DNA of 64,000 nt. Origin: Okeania sp034190295. Lineage in GTDB: Bacteria; Cyanobacteriota; Cyanobacteriia; Cyanobacteriales; Microcoleaceae. Under the pieces are notes generated by a model, which had not been told where the DNA came from, did not search any database, and saw nothing but the letters and a program-made list of their open reading frames with translations. The position numbers and the translations under genes were made by a program. The stretch lies in the NCBI GenBank assembly GCA_034190295.1, contig JAXHSW010000011.1, forward strand, positions 21,243 to 85,242, given 5' to 3'. Positions 37,201 through 46,400 of the stretch are shown one piece after another (the stretch's first letter is position 1; each line of letters opens with the position of its first letter).

Positions 37201-39747
37201 AGTCAGGGAGAAATTAAAGCGTCTTATGAATTATCTCAGATAACAGAGAGTGTATTTGAGTCTTGTGGTGGAGATGCTCTTAATGGAGTAGCAGTAGCAA
37301 ATATGCACCTTCGTCATTGGCAAGAACATTTGCGAAATAGTTTACCTTCATTCCTAGAGTACTACTCCTTTGAATTATCTAGAGGAGACTTAGCATTTGC
37401 TAGTTACAATCTCTTGTTTCACTATTTTCATGCTTTCTACAGTGGACTGGAATTAACAGAACTTGCTCATAAACTCAATAATGCCATTGATACTGTTGCT
37501 CAAATCAAACAAGAAAGTACCCTAATACGGTTGCAAATAATTCAACAGACTATTCTGAACTTAAGCGATCGCTGTGAAAATCCCTGTATTTTAGTTGGCG
37601 AAGCTTTGGATGAGGCAAAAATACAATCTCAAGACCAAACACTGGTATATCTAAACTTCCACAAACTTTCTTTATGTTATCTATTTGGTGATTATCAGGA
37701 GTCTCTAACAATTTCTATCGCAACACAATCATATCTCCATCTAGTTACTTCTCAATATAGCTATGTACTTCTGTATTTTTATGGTTCCTTAATTCGACTT
37801 GCTCTCTATAATGAAGCTTCATCAGAACAAAAACAACAGTGGTTAGAAGAAGTAACCTCAAACCAGGAACAAATGAAAATCTGGGCACACCATGCTCCGA
37901 TGAACTTTTTACATAAATTTCATTTAGTAGAAGCAGAAAAACATCGGGTATTGCATCACCATATTGAAGCAATGGAAATGTACGATCGCGCCATTGCCGG
38001 AGCAAAAGAAAACGAATACATTCAAGAAGAAGCTCTAGCTAAAGAACTTGCCGCTAAATTTTACCTAGAGTGGAACAAGGAAACTATTGCCGAAGCATAT
38101 CTCATCAAAGCTTACTACGCTTATGCTCAATGGGGCGCAGTTGCTAAACTTAAACATCTAGAAAAATCCTACGGTGAACTACTCAAACCTGTTCAACAGC
38201 AAGATTCTACTTTGACCCGCAACATTGCTCAAGAAACGGTCACTTATACTGCCACTGATAGTTCCCTTCTACTTGACTTCAATAGTGTAATGAAAGCAAC
38301 CCAAGCTATTTCAGGAGAAATAAAACTAGAAAATTTATTATCAGTTTTGATGCGAGTTACCCTAGAAAACGCTGGCGCTCAAAAAGGTTATTTAATCCTT
38401 CTTAAATCAGGAAAGTGGGTAATAGAAGTCAAAGGTATTCGTGAGAGTAATTCGTCTGAAGAAATACAACTAAAATCAAAACAATCTCTCCCTCTAGACT
38501 CAACAAACGAGCTTCCCACTTCTCTAATTTATTATGTGGCGCGTACTCAAAAAACTGTTGTACTAGATAACGCTACGAATGAAACTCAATTTGCTGCCGA
38601 TCCTTATATTCAAAATTATCAACCCAAGAGTATTTTATGTATTCCTATTATTAATCGCGGTCAATTTATTGGCATACTATATTTAGAAAATAATTTAACA
38701 GTTGGAACCTTTACCAAGAATCGCCTAGAAGTATTAAAAGTTCTGACTACTCAAGCAGCTTTCTCCCTCGAAAATGCCAGGCTTTATGAAAACTTATCTA
38801 TAGCCAAAAATCAACTAGAAGAATATAGTCGCACTTTAGAAGAAAAAGTCAAAGAACGCACAGAAGAATTAAACGAAAAAAATCTACATTTATCTGAAAC
38901 TATCAAACAACTTCAAAATACCCAATCCCAATTAATTCAGACAGAAAAAATGTCTAGTTTAGGGCAGATGGTAGCAGGAATTGCTCACGAAATTAATAAT
39001 CCTATTACTTTTATTTCTGGTAATATTAACCATGCAGCTGAATATAGTCAAACTTTACTAAATTTAATTAATACTTATCAACAGGAATATCCTAATCCCA
39101 CAGCTAAAATCAAAGAAATAATTGAAGAAATAGACTTAAATTTTTTAACTAAAGATTTGGATGAATTACTGCATTCAATGAAAATAGGAGTAGAAAGAAT
39201 TCGCAAAATAATACTTTCTCTGCGCAATTTTTCGAGATTAGATGAGTCAGAGATGAAGCCTGTAGATATCCATGATGGTATTGATAGCACTCTACTAATT
39301 TTACAAAATAGACTCAACTCTCAGGAAAAGAAATCAGAAATAAAAATAGTCAAAAAATATGCTTCTTTACCACTAATTAATTGTTACGCTTCCCAACTAA
39401 ATCAAGTATTTATGAATATTATTAATAATTCTATTGATGCCCTAGAAGATATGAGAAAAAAAGATAGTAGGTCTAGTGAAAAACCCACCATTACAATTAG
39501 CACAAAAGTAACTAAAGACCGAACTCTACAAATCAAAATTAGTAACAATGGTCCTAGCATTTTCCCAGAAATTCAACAGAAAATATTCGACCCATTTTTT
39601 ACTACTAAACCAGTAGGTACTGGTACAGGTTTAGGTTTGTCAATTAGTTATTCAATAATTGTAGAAAAACACAAAGGAAAACTAATATGTAATTCTGTAC
39701 CAGGGCAAGGGGTAGAATTTGCGATCGAGATTCCATTATCAAAGTAG
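34291..39747 (+). CDS. Ser/Thr kinase - AAA ATPase - GAF - histidine kinase hybrid
   Basis: 1818 aa. Domains in order: Hanks-type kinase at about 10-270 (HKDIKPSNIVI, DFSIS, GTLAYMSPEQTGRMNR); AAA/STAND ATPase from about 300 with P-loop AGFSGIGKTAVVNEV near 334 and IFLDDLQWAD; a long helical TPR-like region to about 1300; GAF at about 1335-1500; coiled coil; HisKA with IAHEINNPI, phosphorylatable His near 1567; HATPase with INNSIDAL near 1710 and DPFFTTK...GTGLGLSIS near 1770. This is the cyanobacterial HstK-type architecture joining Ser/Thr and His/Asp signalling. There is no receiver domain, so a separate response regulator is needed; none is adjacent. The start is GTG 34291 or ATG 34315. 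No membrane helices. Confidence 0.93.
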   Translation: MNKILNLLMIKLSNHIIIDQIHISPKTTVYRGLTTTNKQPVVIKVLNKEYPTFSELLQFRHQYTITKNLNLPGIVKSLDLEKYGNSYALIMEDTGAISLKIYLTNKKLSLPDFLNIAISIVKILEGLYHHQIIHKDIKPSNIVINPDTGDIKLIDFSISTLLPRETQELINPNVLEGTLAYMSPEQTGRMNRGIDYRSDIYSLGITLYEILIGQLPFLSTDPIELVYCHIAKKPTPPCELNSEIPLMVSNIIMKMIAKNAEDRYQNILGLKYDLETCLKSWQKTREFVIFELGSRDISDRFTIPEKLYGRRGEVKSLLDAFERVAQGSSEIMLVAGFSGIGKTAVVNEVHKPIVRQRGYFIKGKFDQFKRNIPFSAFVQAFRDLMGQLLSETETQLEEWKTKILSALGENGQVIIEVIPELEYIIGSQPAVAELSGTASQNRFNLLFLKFIQTFTTKEHPVAIFLDDLQWADTASLKLMQLLMSDKNSQYLLLLGAYRDNEVSPTHPFILTLEEITKTSAIVNTITLRPLELTFDLNPLIADTLHCSLELAFPLTKLVYQKTKGNPFFITQFLKALHEEGLITFNYEAGYWECNVAQIKLLSATDDVVEFMASRLQKLSPATQDVIKLAACIGNKFNLETLAIIYEKSVTETAKDLWEALPEGLILPVTEVYKFYNTEESNVFTSFSAIKADASYKFLHDRVQQAAYLLIPETQKQLTHLKIGKLLLENIPETERQEKIFDIVNQLNYGIDLISHPTEREQLAQLNLIASRKAKASTAYNATVDYLNTGLELLTTNSWETNYELTLALYLEAVEARYLIGDYERMEQLAQIVQQQAKNLLDQVPVYIAKIQAEFAQYQFFKGIDLAIVAIEDLGLELSPRPEEADLLSGLEELKSFLSDRSTEDLKQLPKMTNPEKLALMQILGLIGAVAFVIGSPLWSSIVFALITLSVKWGNTPASAYGYSCYGIMLWSQGEIKASYELSQITESVFESCGGDALNGVAVANMHLRHWQEHLRNSLPSFLEYYSFELSRGDLAFASYNLLFHYFHAFYSGLELTELAHKLNNAIDTVAQIKQESTLIRLQIIQQTILNLSDRCENPCILVGEALDEAKIQSQDQTLVYLNFHKLSLCYLFGDYQESLTISIATQSYLHLVTSQYSYVLLYFYGSLIRLALYNEASSEQKQQWLEEVTSNQEQMKIWAHHAPMNFLHKFHLVEAEKHRVLHHHIEAMEMYDRAIAGAKENEYIQEEALAKELAAKFYLEWNKETIAEAYLIKAYYAYAQWGAVAKLKHLEKSYGELLKPVQQQDSTLTRNIAQETVTYTATDSSLLLDFNSVMKATQAISGEIKLENLLSVLMRVTLENAGAQKGYLILLKSGKWVIEVKGIRESNSSEEIQLKSKQSLPLDSTNELPTSLIYYVARTQKTVVLDNATNETQFAADPYIQNYQPKSILCIPIINRGQFIGILYLENNLTVGTFTKNRLEVLKVLTTQAAFSLENARLYENLSIAKNQLEEYSRTLEEKVKERTEELNEKNLHLSETIKQLQNTQSQLIQTEKMSSLGQMVAGIAHEINNPITFISGNINHAAEYSQTLLNLINTYQQEYPNPTAKIKEIIEEIDLNFLTKDLDELLHSMKIGVERIRKIILSLRNFSRLDESEMKPVDIHDGIDSTLLILQNRLNSQEKKSEIKIVKKYASLPLINCYASQLNQVFMNIINNSIDALEDMRKKDSRSSEKPTITISTKVTKDRTLQIKISNNGPSIFPEIQQKIFDPFFTTKPVGTGTGLGLSISYSIIVEKHKGKLICNSVPGQGVEFAIEIPLSK

Positions 39748-39983
39748 TCACTTCAGTTATCAGTTATCAGTTACCAGTTATCAGTAGCTCCTGTCATTTC
39801 AGTTAGCCTCCTAGCGGAGGAACTTTCCTACGGAATGCTACGCAAACGTTAACAGGTATCAGTACCTCCGTCTGTTTGCGCAGCATGATCTAGGAAAGCC
39901 AGAGGCTTGAAAATACTGAATCGAATATTTTTTCATTCCCTTAAAAGGCGATGCTTTATCCGCATAAGTCCTAACCTACCTTC
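39748..39983. repeat. R5-related remnant with R2 end
   Basis: AGTTATC heptamers, then inverted R5-like interior (GCCTCCTAGCGGAGG, CCCTTAAAAGG) and a lone R2 right end CGCATAAGTCCT near 39961. No gene. Confidence 0.55.
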
Positions 39984-41264
39984 CTAGTTTATCGTTTCAG
40001 CTAAGACTAATTTTCCTGTAGATACTGCCTGTTCAATAATATCAGCAGCACGAGTTACCCCACCCGATCGCTGAATTGCTGACTGTAGTCTTAAAGCATT
40101 TTCTTTATATGAAGGTTGTGTCAATACCTGGGAGATAGCTTTTTGTAACCGAGGCACAGTTATCTGTTTCAGAGGTACAGCTTCCCCTGCTCCACTCCAA
40201 GCAATGCGTGCTGCTATTCCTGGTTGGTCGTTAGCAATAGGAATAGCAACCATTGGCACTGCATTATTTAAACATTCCAAAGTTGTATTCATACCTGCAT
40301 GAGTAATGGTAAGAGTGACTTTCTTGAGCAACTCTAACTGGGGCGCATATTCCACAACTAAAGGACTTCCTGGTAAATTGGGTAAAGATTCTGGAGTCGC
40401 AGACCCCCCCAGAGAAATTACTAACTGAGCATCTAACCCATCACAAGCTGCTGCAATTTTATAAAAGACATCAATCAGACGATTTTGCACAGTTCCCATA
40501 GAAGCATAAATCAGAGGTTTTCCTGTCAACTTATCCCAAGGAAAGGAAACAGGTTCTCGACTACCTGAATAATGATAAGGTCCAGTAAAATGAAACCACT
40601 GGGGCAAATTTTCCCTGGGAAATTCTAACTCAGCAGGTTGGTGACTAATTTGAGCTAGTTGAGAATAAGCATCACCAGGTTGAGAGTATAGAGGTAAATT
40701 CCATTGGCGACGATACTCAGCTACTACTTCCATAACAGGTTTTGTCAGGCGTTTATATAAAGCATAGCCAGCTTGATTACGCAATTTTGCCCACCAGGCA
40801 GTGCTATATTTCCAGTTGGTGAAATAAGGGGGGACGTTCTCATCTTGATTAAATACTACTGCGCTACAGATAGTGATAAAAGGAATGTTGAGAAAATCGG
40901 CGATCGAGCCTGCTGATGAAGCTTGGTCAATTAGTAAAGCATCTATGCCAGCATTTTTGATAACTTGCGGAGCATCCCGAAGCAAAACATTTGCCCCGTC
41001 TTTAAACAGCTTAATGGTATAGCGAAAGGCAGCTAACCCGCTAAGTTTACTCAGGTTCTGCAAAGATTCTGCGATCGCTCCTTTGGGATATTCTTCTGTG
41101 CCATAGGCCAGAAATTCTAATCCTGCTGCTAGTGTTTTAGCTTCTGCATCAAGCATCCCGATCGTAGTGACGCGATGACCGCGCCTTTTTAATTCTTGCC
41201 CCAAGGGGAGCATTGTGTTTAGGTGCCCTGTTGATGCGGGACATATCAGACCAAAATGAGTCAT
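39984..41264 (-). CDS. UDP-glycosyltransferase (MGT/CrtX-like)
   Basis: 426 aa from ATG 41264; the frame also opens at TTG 41270. It is a GT-B fold enzyme with N-terminal THFGLICPASTGHLNTM and a C-terminal donor motif THAGMNTTLECLNNAVPMVA followed by PIANDQPG, the nucleotide-sugar site of family GT1. Relatives glycosylate carotenoids, sterols or macrolides; cyanobacterial CrtX-type enzymes make myxol or zeaxanthin glycosides. The same-strand gene upstream (41436-42320) encodes a GalU-like enzyme, so UDP-glucose is a plausible donor. Acceptor not determinable. No signal peptide. Confidence 0.9.
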   Translation of the reverse strand: MTHFGLICPASTGHLNTMLPLGQELKRRGHRVTTIGMLDAEAKTLAAGLEFLAYGTEEYPKGAIAESLQNLSKLSGLAAFRYTIKLFKDGANVLLRDAPQVIKNAGIDALLIDQASSAGSIADFLNIPFITICSAVVFNQDENVPPYFTNWKYSTAWWAKLRNQAGYALYKRLTKPVMEVVAEYRRQWNLPLYSQPGDAYSQLAQISHQPAELEFPRENLPQWFHFTGPYHYSGSREPVSFPWDKLTGKPLIYASMGTVQNRLIDVFYKIAAACDGLDAQLVISLGGSATPESLPNLPGSPLVVEYAPQLELLKKVTLTITHAGMNTTLECLNNAVPMVAIPIANDQPGIAARIAWSGAGEAVPLKQITVPRLQKAISQVLTQPSYKENALRLQSAIQRSGGVTRAADIIEQAVSTGKLVLAETIN

Positions 41265-41302
41265 ATTCAAGAATTTAGAATTTAGAATGCGCGAATTTAG
41301 AA

Positions 41303-41394
41303 TTACCTCTCCTTGAAAAGAAGAGGATTGGGTTAAAAGGAATTTCTTTCTTCTCCATGAATGGAGAGGCTTTATACCTTAATTTTTCGGTAAG
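41303..41394. repeat. R5-like element, degenerate
   Basis: Left TTACCTCTCCTTGAAAAG and right GGAGAGGCTTTATACC then TTTTTCGGTAA. It separates the glycosyltransferase from the GalU-like gene. Confidence 0.55.
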
Positions 41395-41435
41395 TTTTTC
41401 CCTTATTTTCTGAATTTTTCTCTACAATGATACTC

Positions 41436-42320
41436 TCAAGCATTACGAAAATCAATCATTGTTTGCCAATACGCATCTGGCATTCCGGTGTCAAAGCATT
41501 TCCCTTTTACTAAATACCCATTCATTCCTGCTGTTTTTTGCAACTTATCTAAACAAGATGTCAGTTGAAATTCACCTTTTTCCCTAACATTTTGTTTGAT
41601 ATTTTCTTCTAGGTAATCAAATATTTTGGCTGTCAACAAATACATACCAAAAACTCCTAGAAATTCATCTTCTTTCATTCCTGCTACATGAAGTTTTTGT
41701 CTGGCATAATTTAGGTCTGGTTTTTCATAAATTGTATCTATATTAATTATGCGATCGGCAACTAAACTCCCACTAATACAACCATAATGATGTATTTCTG
41801 TTCCTGGTATTATTCTCACCCCAATTACACTTTTATGAGTCTGTTCGTAGACTTGCAAAATTTGATTTGCACAAGATTTTTTTACCTCAGAAGCATAAAT
41901 ATGATCTCCTAGTAATAACAAAAAAGGTTCATCTTTCACCCACTCTTTAGCGCAGAAAACTGCATGACCATAACCTGCTTGTTCTGACTGAGTTAATAGA
42001 GTAACTTTACTACCTAAGTTTTGTAAATATTGACAATATTCTTGTTTCTCTGGTGAAAGTTTCAGATAATAACTAGGGATAGCTTGGAAAAAATCTGTAA
42101 AAACTTGGCGATCGCTTTTTTGGATTACTATTCCCACTTTTTCTATTCCTGCACTTATAGCTTCTTCCACAATTATTTGAATTATCGGTTTTGCTTTACC
42201 ATCTCGATCAATGATGGGAAATAGTTCTTTTTTGACAACTTTAGTAGCTGGAAACATCCGCGTTCCAAAACCTGCTGCTGGAACTATTGCTTTTCTTACT
42301 TTGGCTTTTGATTCTGTCAT
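41436..42320 (-). CDS. UTP-glucose-1-phosphate uridylyltransferase (GalU-like)
   Basis: 294 aa, usual length for bacterial GalU. The nucleotide-binding start is VPAAGFGTRMFPATKVVKKE, then QSEQAGYGHAVFCAKEW and LLLGDHIY with the metal-binding Asp, and IYEKPDLNYARQKLHVAG. It forms UDP-glucose from UTP and glucose-1-phosphate for glycosyl transfer, exopolysaccharide and glycolipid synthesis. Many cyanobacteria use the unrelated CugP enzyme for most UDP-glucose, so this copy may serve the neighbouring transferase or another sugar. The two genes are same-strand but separated by a repeat. Confidence 0.88.
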   Translation of the reverse strand: MTESKAKVRKAIVPAAGFGTRMFPATKVVKKELFPIIDRDGKAKPIIQIIVEEAISAGIEKVGIVIQKSDRQVFTDFFQAIPSYYLKLSPEKQEYCQYLQNLGSKVTLLTQSEQAGYGHAVFCAKEWVKDEPFLLLLGDHIYASEVKKSCANQILQVYEQTHKSVIGVRIIPGTEIHHYGCISGSLVADRIINIDTIYEKPDLNYARQKLHVAGMKEDEFLGVFGMYLLTAKIFDYLEENIKQNVREKGEFQLTSCLDKLQKTAGMNGYLVKGKCFDTGMPDAYWQTMIDFRNA

Positions 42321-42708
42321 ATAATTTGAGTTTTTTGGCTAACCAATAAATAATAATGAATCTGTTGGTAGTTTTTAAAGTTGTCTCAATTTAATATTTA
42401 ACAAACTTTGTTTAGAGTTGTATGTCATTGCTAAAAGCTATCAGTTTTTTTATAGCAGAAGGAAGAAAGTTTTAGTTATCTAGAAAAAAAGGAAAAATGT
42501 TTTTTGTCTGAGTTTTAAGCTTTTGATATGTCCGCGTCCTTACCTTCAACTGCTATATAAAAAAATATTATTAACCATTAAACAAGTCAATATTTTTTAT
42601 TATAGAATTTCCCAAAAATATCCAATCAATTCTTGTCACGGGAACAAAAATTCAGAAATAGCGTCTGCCAATGATTTAAACTAACAGATAAATTGAAACT
42701 AGAAAAAT

Positions 42709-42829
42709 TATCAAAATAATTGGGTCTAAAACCCTGCCTTTTAAGGCCAAATGTTTTTGGAGGCTTGCTCAAATCCCCGTTACAAAAAACAACTTCTGAC
42801 TTGTGACTTGTGACTTGTGACTTCGTTAA
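42709..42829. repeat. R6 element, diverged
   Basis: Starts TTATCAAAATAATTGGG and ends GACTTCGTTAA, with ACTTGTG heptamers. It lacks the GGGAGGGG hairpin found in other copies. Confidence 0.7.
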
Positions 42830-43123
42830 CACATCAGACTAAATTAAGGGTTTTAACGGTTTTTAATCTTCCATCAAAAAGATAGTTATAGTATAAAAGT
42901 ATTAAATTAAAAAAAAAATTTTGCATTATTGAAAGCACAGGTATTTTATAGAATAAAATAAAATTATGGGTGCATTAAAACAGAAAAAAAATGTTAAATT
43001 TTCTAATTTTTTCTAGTTATATATATGGTTACAATCATTTAAAAAACTATCAATAATATCTAGGAAAAATTATGCCTATTAGGCAAAAAGAACATTTAAT
43101 TTTTCTCATAATATTGCTCTGGT

Positions 43124-43317
43124 CTTAACTAGCTATCAGCTTTTCCGTTCCGGAATGCTCCACAAACAGCATTTAACTGTTAGCTGAAAATTTAAGGGTT
43201 TAGCTCCTCCACTATATTTGAAAAATTAGTGGTGCGCCTTTTATGGGGGATTAAAAACCCCATTATACACCTTGAAAAGCTGATTGCTAATTACCGATCG
43301 CTGATTGCTACTTCAAC
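43124..43317. repeat. R7 element, inverted
   Basis: Reverse-oriented copy of 32325-32527 (CTAGCTATCAGC ... CCCCATTATACACC ... GCTGATTGCTA). It lies 110 bp upstream of the RTX gene. The rest of 42321-43425 is AT-rich with no gene. Confidence 0.7.
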
Positions 43318-43425
43318 TAAAAATAATTTATTTGTCAAGACTCAGAGCGCTACTAAAAAAAAGCAAAATCTAGATTGCTGAATATGGCTAACGCCTCAAC
43401 AAAACCTAATCAGTAAGGAAAAAAA

Positions 43426-46400
43426 ATGGCTCAAATTATTGGATTACTTGGAAACGATAAGATCGATGGTACACAACAAGATGATATCATCCTTGGTCGC
43501 TTGGGTGACGATAAAATTAAAGGTAAAGATGGTAATGATTTAATTGATGGTGGAGATGGAAAAGACGATCTAGAAGGTGATGATGGTAATGATACTATTA
43601 CTGGTGGCCTTGATGACGACAAGATTAAAGGGGATGATGATGATGATTTAATTTTTGGCCAAGAAGGTGAAGATGATATTAAAGGTGGGAAGGATGATGA
43701 TACTATCTCTGGAGGTGATGGAGAAGACAAGCTCAAAGGAGACGATGGCGATGACGTGATTTTTGGTGGTGATGATGATGATAATCTCGAAGGTAAGAAA
43801 GGAGAGGATATCCTGGTTGGAGGTTTAGGTGACGATAAACTCCGTGGTGGTTCTGATGAAGATGTCTTTGCTTATACAGCTATTGGTGAAGGAATAGATG
43901 AAATTACTGATTTTGAAGCTGACGAAGATAGTTTTGGTTTTGTGGCCGGAGTATTTGACCCTGCTGACACTGGAGGGGTAAATTTTGTCACATTTACTGA
44001 TGTTGACAATGATGATGTAGCAAGCTTAGTGAGGAGTCCAAATTTATTAGATGATGTTGAGGATTTGAATGAAAACTTCCCAACCTTTATATTTTTTGAT
44101 GAAAATGATAACGGGAAAAAAGGTACATTAGCTTATTTCACAGACACTCAGTCCGATCTTATTGCTAGAGTATCAGTTAAGAAAGGGGAATTAACTACAG
44201 AAAACTTTCAATATTTAGTAGGAGATAATATTAATCCTCCTGAAATTGATGATGATGATAGTGAAATTAGTTTTGGTGAAAATGGGGCAGTAATTAATAT
44301 TGATGTTTCCTTACTGGAATTCCTAGAAGTTAGTCAGCTTTCTGAACTATCACTATCAGTAATTAATGAAAGTACCACAGAAATTAATGGTAATTTTTTC
44401 GTTCTTTCAGAAGAAACTAATATTACATTGCTGCAAGAATTGCTGGTAGATTTTAATTTCAATAGCGCAGCTATATTTTTATTAAACACAGAAGAAAATA
44501 CCATATTAGCATCATTTAATGGCACAGAAGTTACCACAATTGCTGAGTATGAAAAAATCACGAATATAACTGAATTTAGTATTGAAAATAACCTCAGTAT
44601 TAGTACAAATAACTTCTCAATTGCTGAAGGAAATCGAGTATCAATTAGTGCCTCTACACTACAAGAATTAGGAGTTGCTTTAGACAGTCTAACCAGTGTT
44701 GTTATAGAATCTGCTGATGATGTTGAAACGGTAGAAGGAAATTTACTAATTTTCCAAACAGAAACATTTGAGACTACACAAGAAGTTAAACAACGATTAG
44801 ACATTCTTGTTGGTAATAGTGCTGTTTTAGCTCTTGCTAATATTGAGGGAAAAACAGTTCTAGTTTTCTCAAATGACAGCTCTGAAGAAGTTAGTATTAT
44901 CCAAGAATTTGATGGGGTAATAGCTAATATAGAATCTTTCAGCAGCAGCAACCTTAAACTTTTCAACGAAATTGAAATTACGGCTCAGAGTGAAACTGTT
45001 AGTGCTACAGATAGTTCAGATGAATTCTCTATTGTCAGCATACCAGAAGGTGGAGTTACGATAGAAGGTTTTAATTTAAACGCAATTGGTGTTGATAGTC
45101 CAGATATTATTAAATTACAGTCAGAAGTTTTTGGTAATCTGACAAATGAGAGTTTAACCAGAGCAGTAGTTTCAGTCTTTACCACTGCCGAACAAATAGG
45201 AAATGCTAACTTTCTAGCCATAGACCAAGTATTTACTTCGATAACAGAAGTAGAAGCACGGTTGACTGAATTGGATATAACTGGTTCAGTTTTATTGAGT
45301 TATACAGATGAATTAGACCGGACTGTTTTTGCCTTTTCAGAAGGAGCTTCAGTTCAAATTATTGCCAACTTCTCTACTGATGTAGAAATTGATATAGATA
45401 ATATCTTGATTATCGAAAATAGTGACGATATGGATGGCGACGATATGGATGACGACGATATGGATGGCGGTGACGATATGGATGGCGGTGACGATATGGA
45501 TGGCGGTGACGATATGGATGGCGGTGACGATATGGATGGCGACGATATGGATGGCGGTGATATGGATGGCGGTGATATGGATGGCGGTGACGAGATGGAT
45601 GGCGGTGACGAGATGGATGGCGGTGACGATATGGATGACGACGATGACTTTGATGTAACAGTAGACCAGGTAGAAATTAATGCTGAGGTACTAACATCAC
45701 TTGATGTATCAGTAGAAAACTTCACCATCGCTAATATAGCTGCTGAGTCCATGGGAGAAGTTGAAGCAAACTGCTTAGTTTTTGAAGAAGAAAGTTTTGC
45801 TAGTTTAGAAATTCTCCAACAACGACTATCAACCCTTGTTCTACAAAACTCAGTTCTAATATTAGCGACCATCGGAGATACTACCCAGTTAGTCTTATTC
45901 GATGGTACAAATTTTGAAGAACTCCAAGACTTTGAAGTCGAACTGGAAAATATTAGTCAATTCAGCGTTTCCAATTTACAGTTTACCAACAGCTTCAACA
46001 TTACTAATCAAACAGAAGTAACTGCTACTATTGGTGTAGTGGATAATTTAGTATTCGATGCTTTCGTTGAAAGTGGGGTAACAGTTACAAACTATAGTCA
46101 GGAAGATGTTTTTCAACTTGACTCACAAATATTTGGGGAGATAACAACTGAAACTCTAGAAGAGTTGACCGTAACCCAAACCACAACTTCAGCCGGAACA
46201 GCAAATTTCCTCATATTCGAGGGTGGTTTGACACAAGCGCAACTACTCGTGCGGTTGCAGACATTGCAGGTAGGAGATACTCCCCGGTTACTTGTATACG
46301 AAAATGAAATGCAACAAAAAGTAGTAGCTTTCTACACAGGTACCGAAATTGAAATTTTGGCTAACTTGGAAGCTAATGTTAGTGTTGCCTCAGACAATTT

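Noticed and set aside
44334..45872. Long minus-strand frames opposite the RTX gene
   Set aside because: Ser/Pro-rich mirror of GAT/GGT codon repeats; no start signals.
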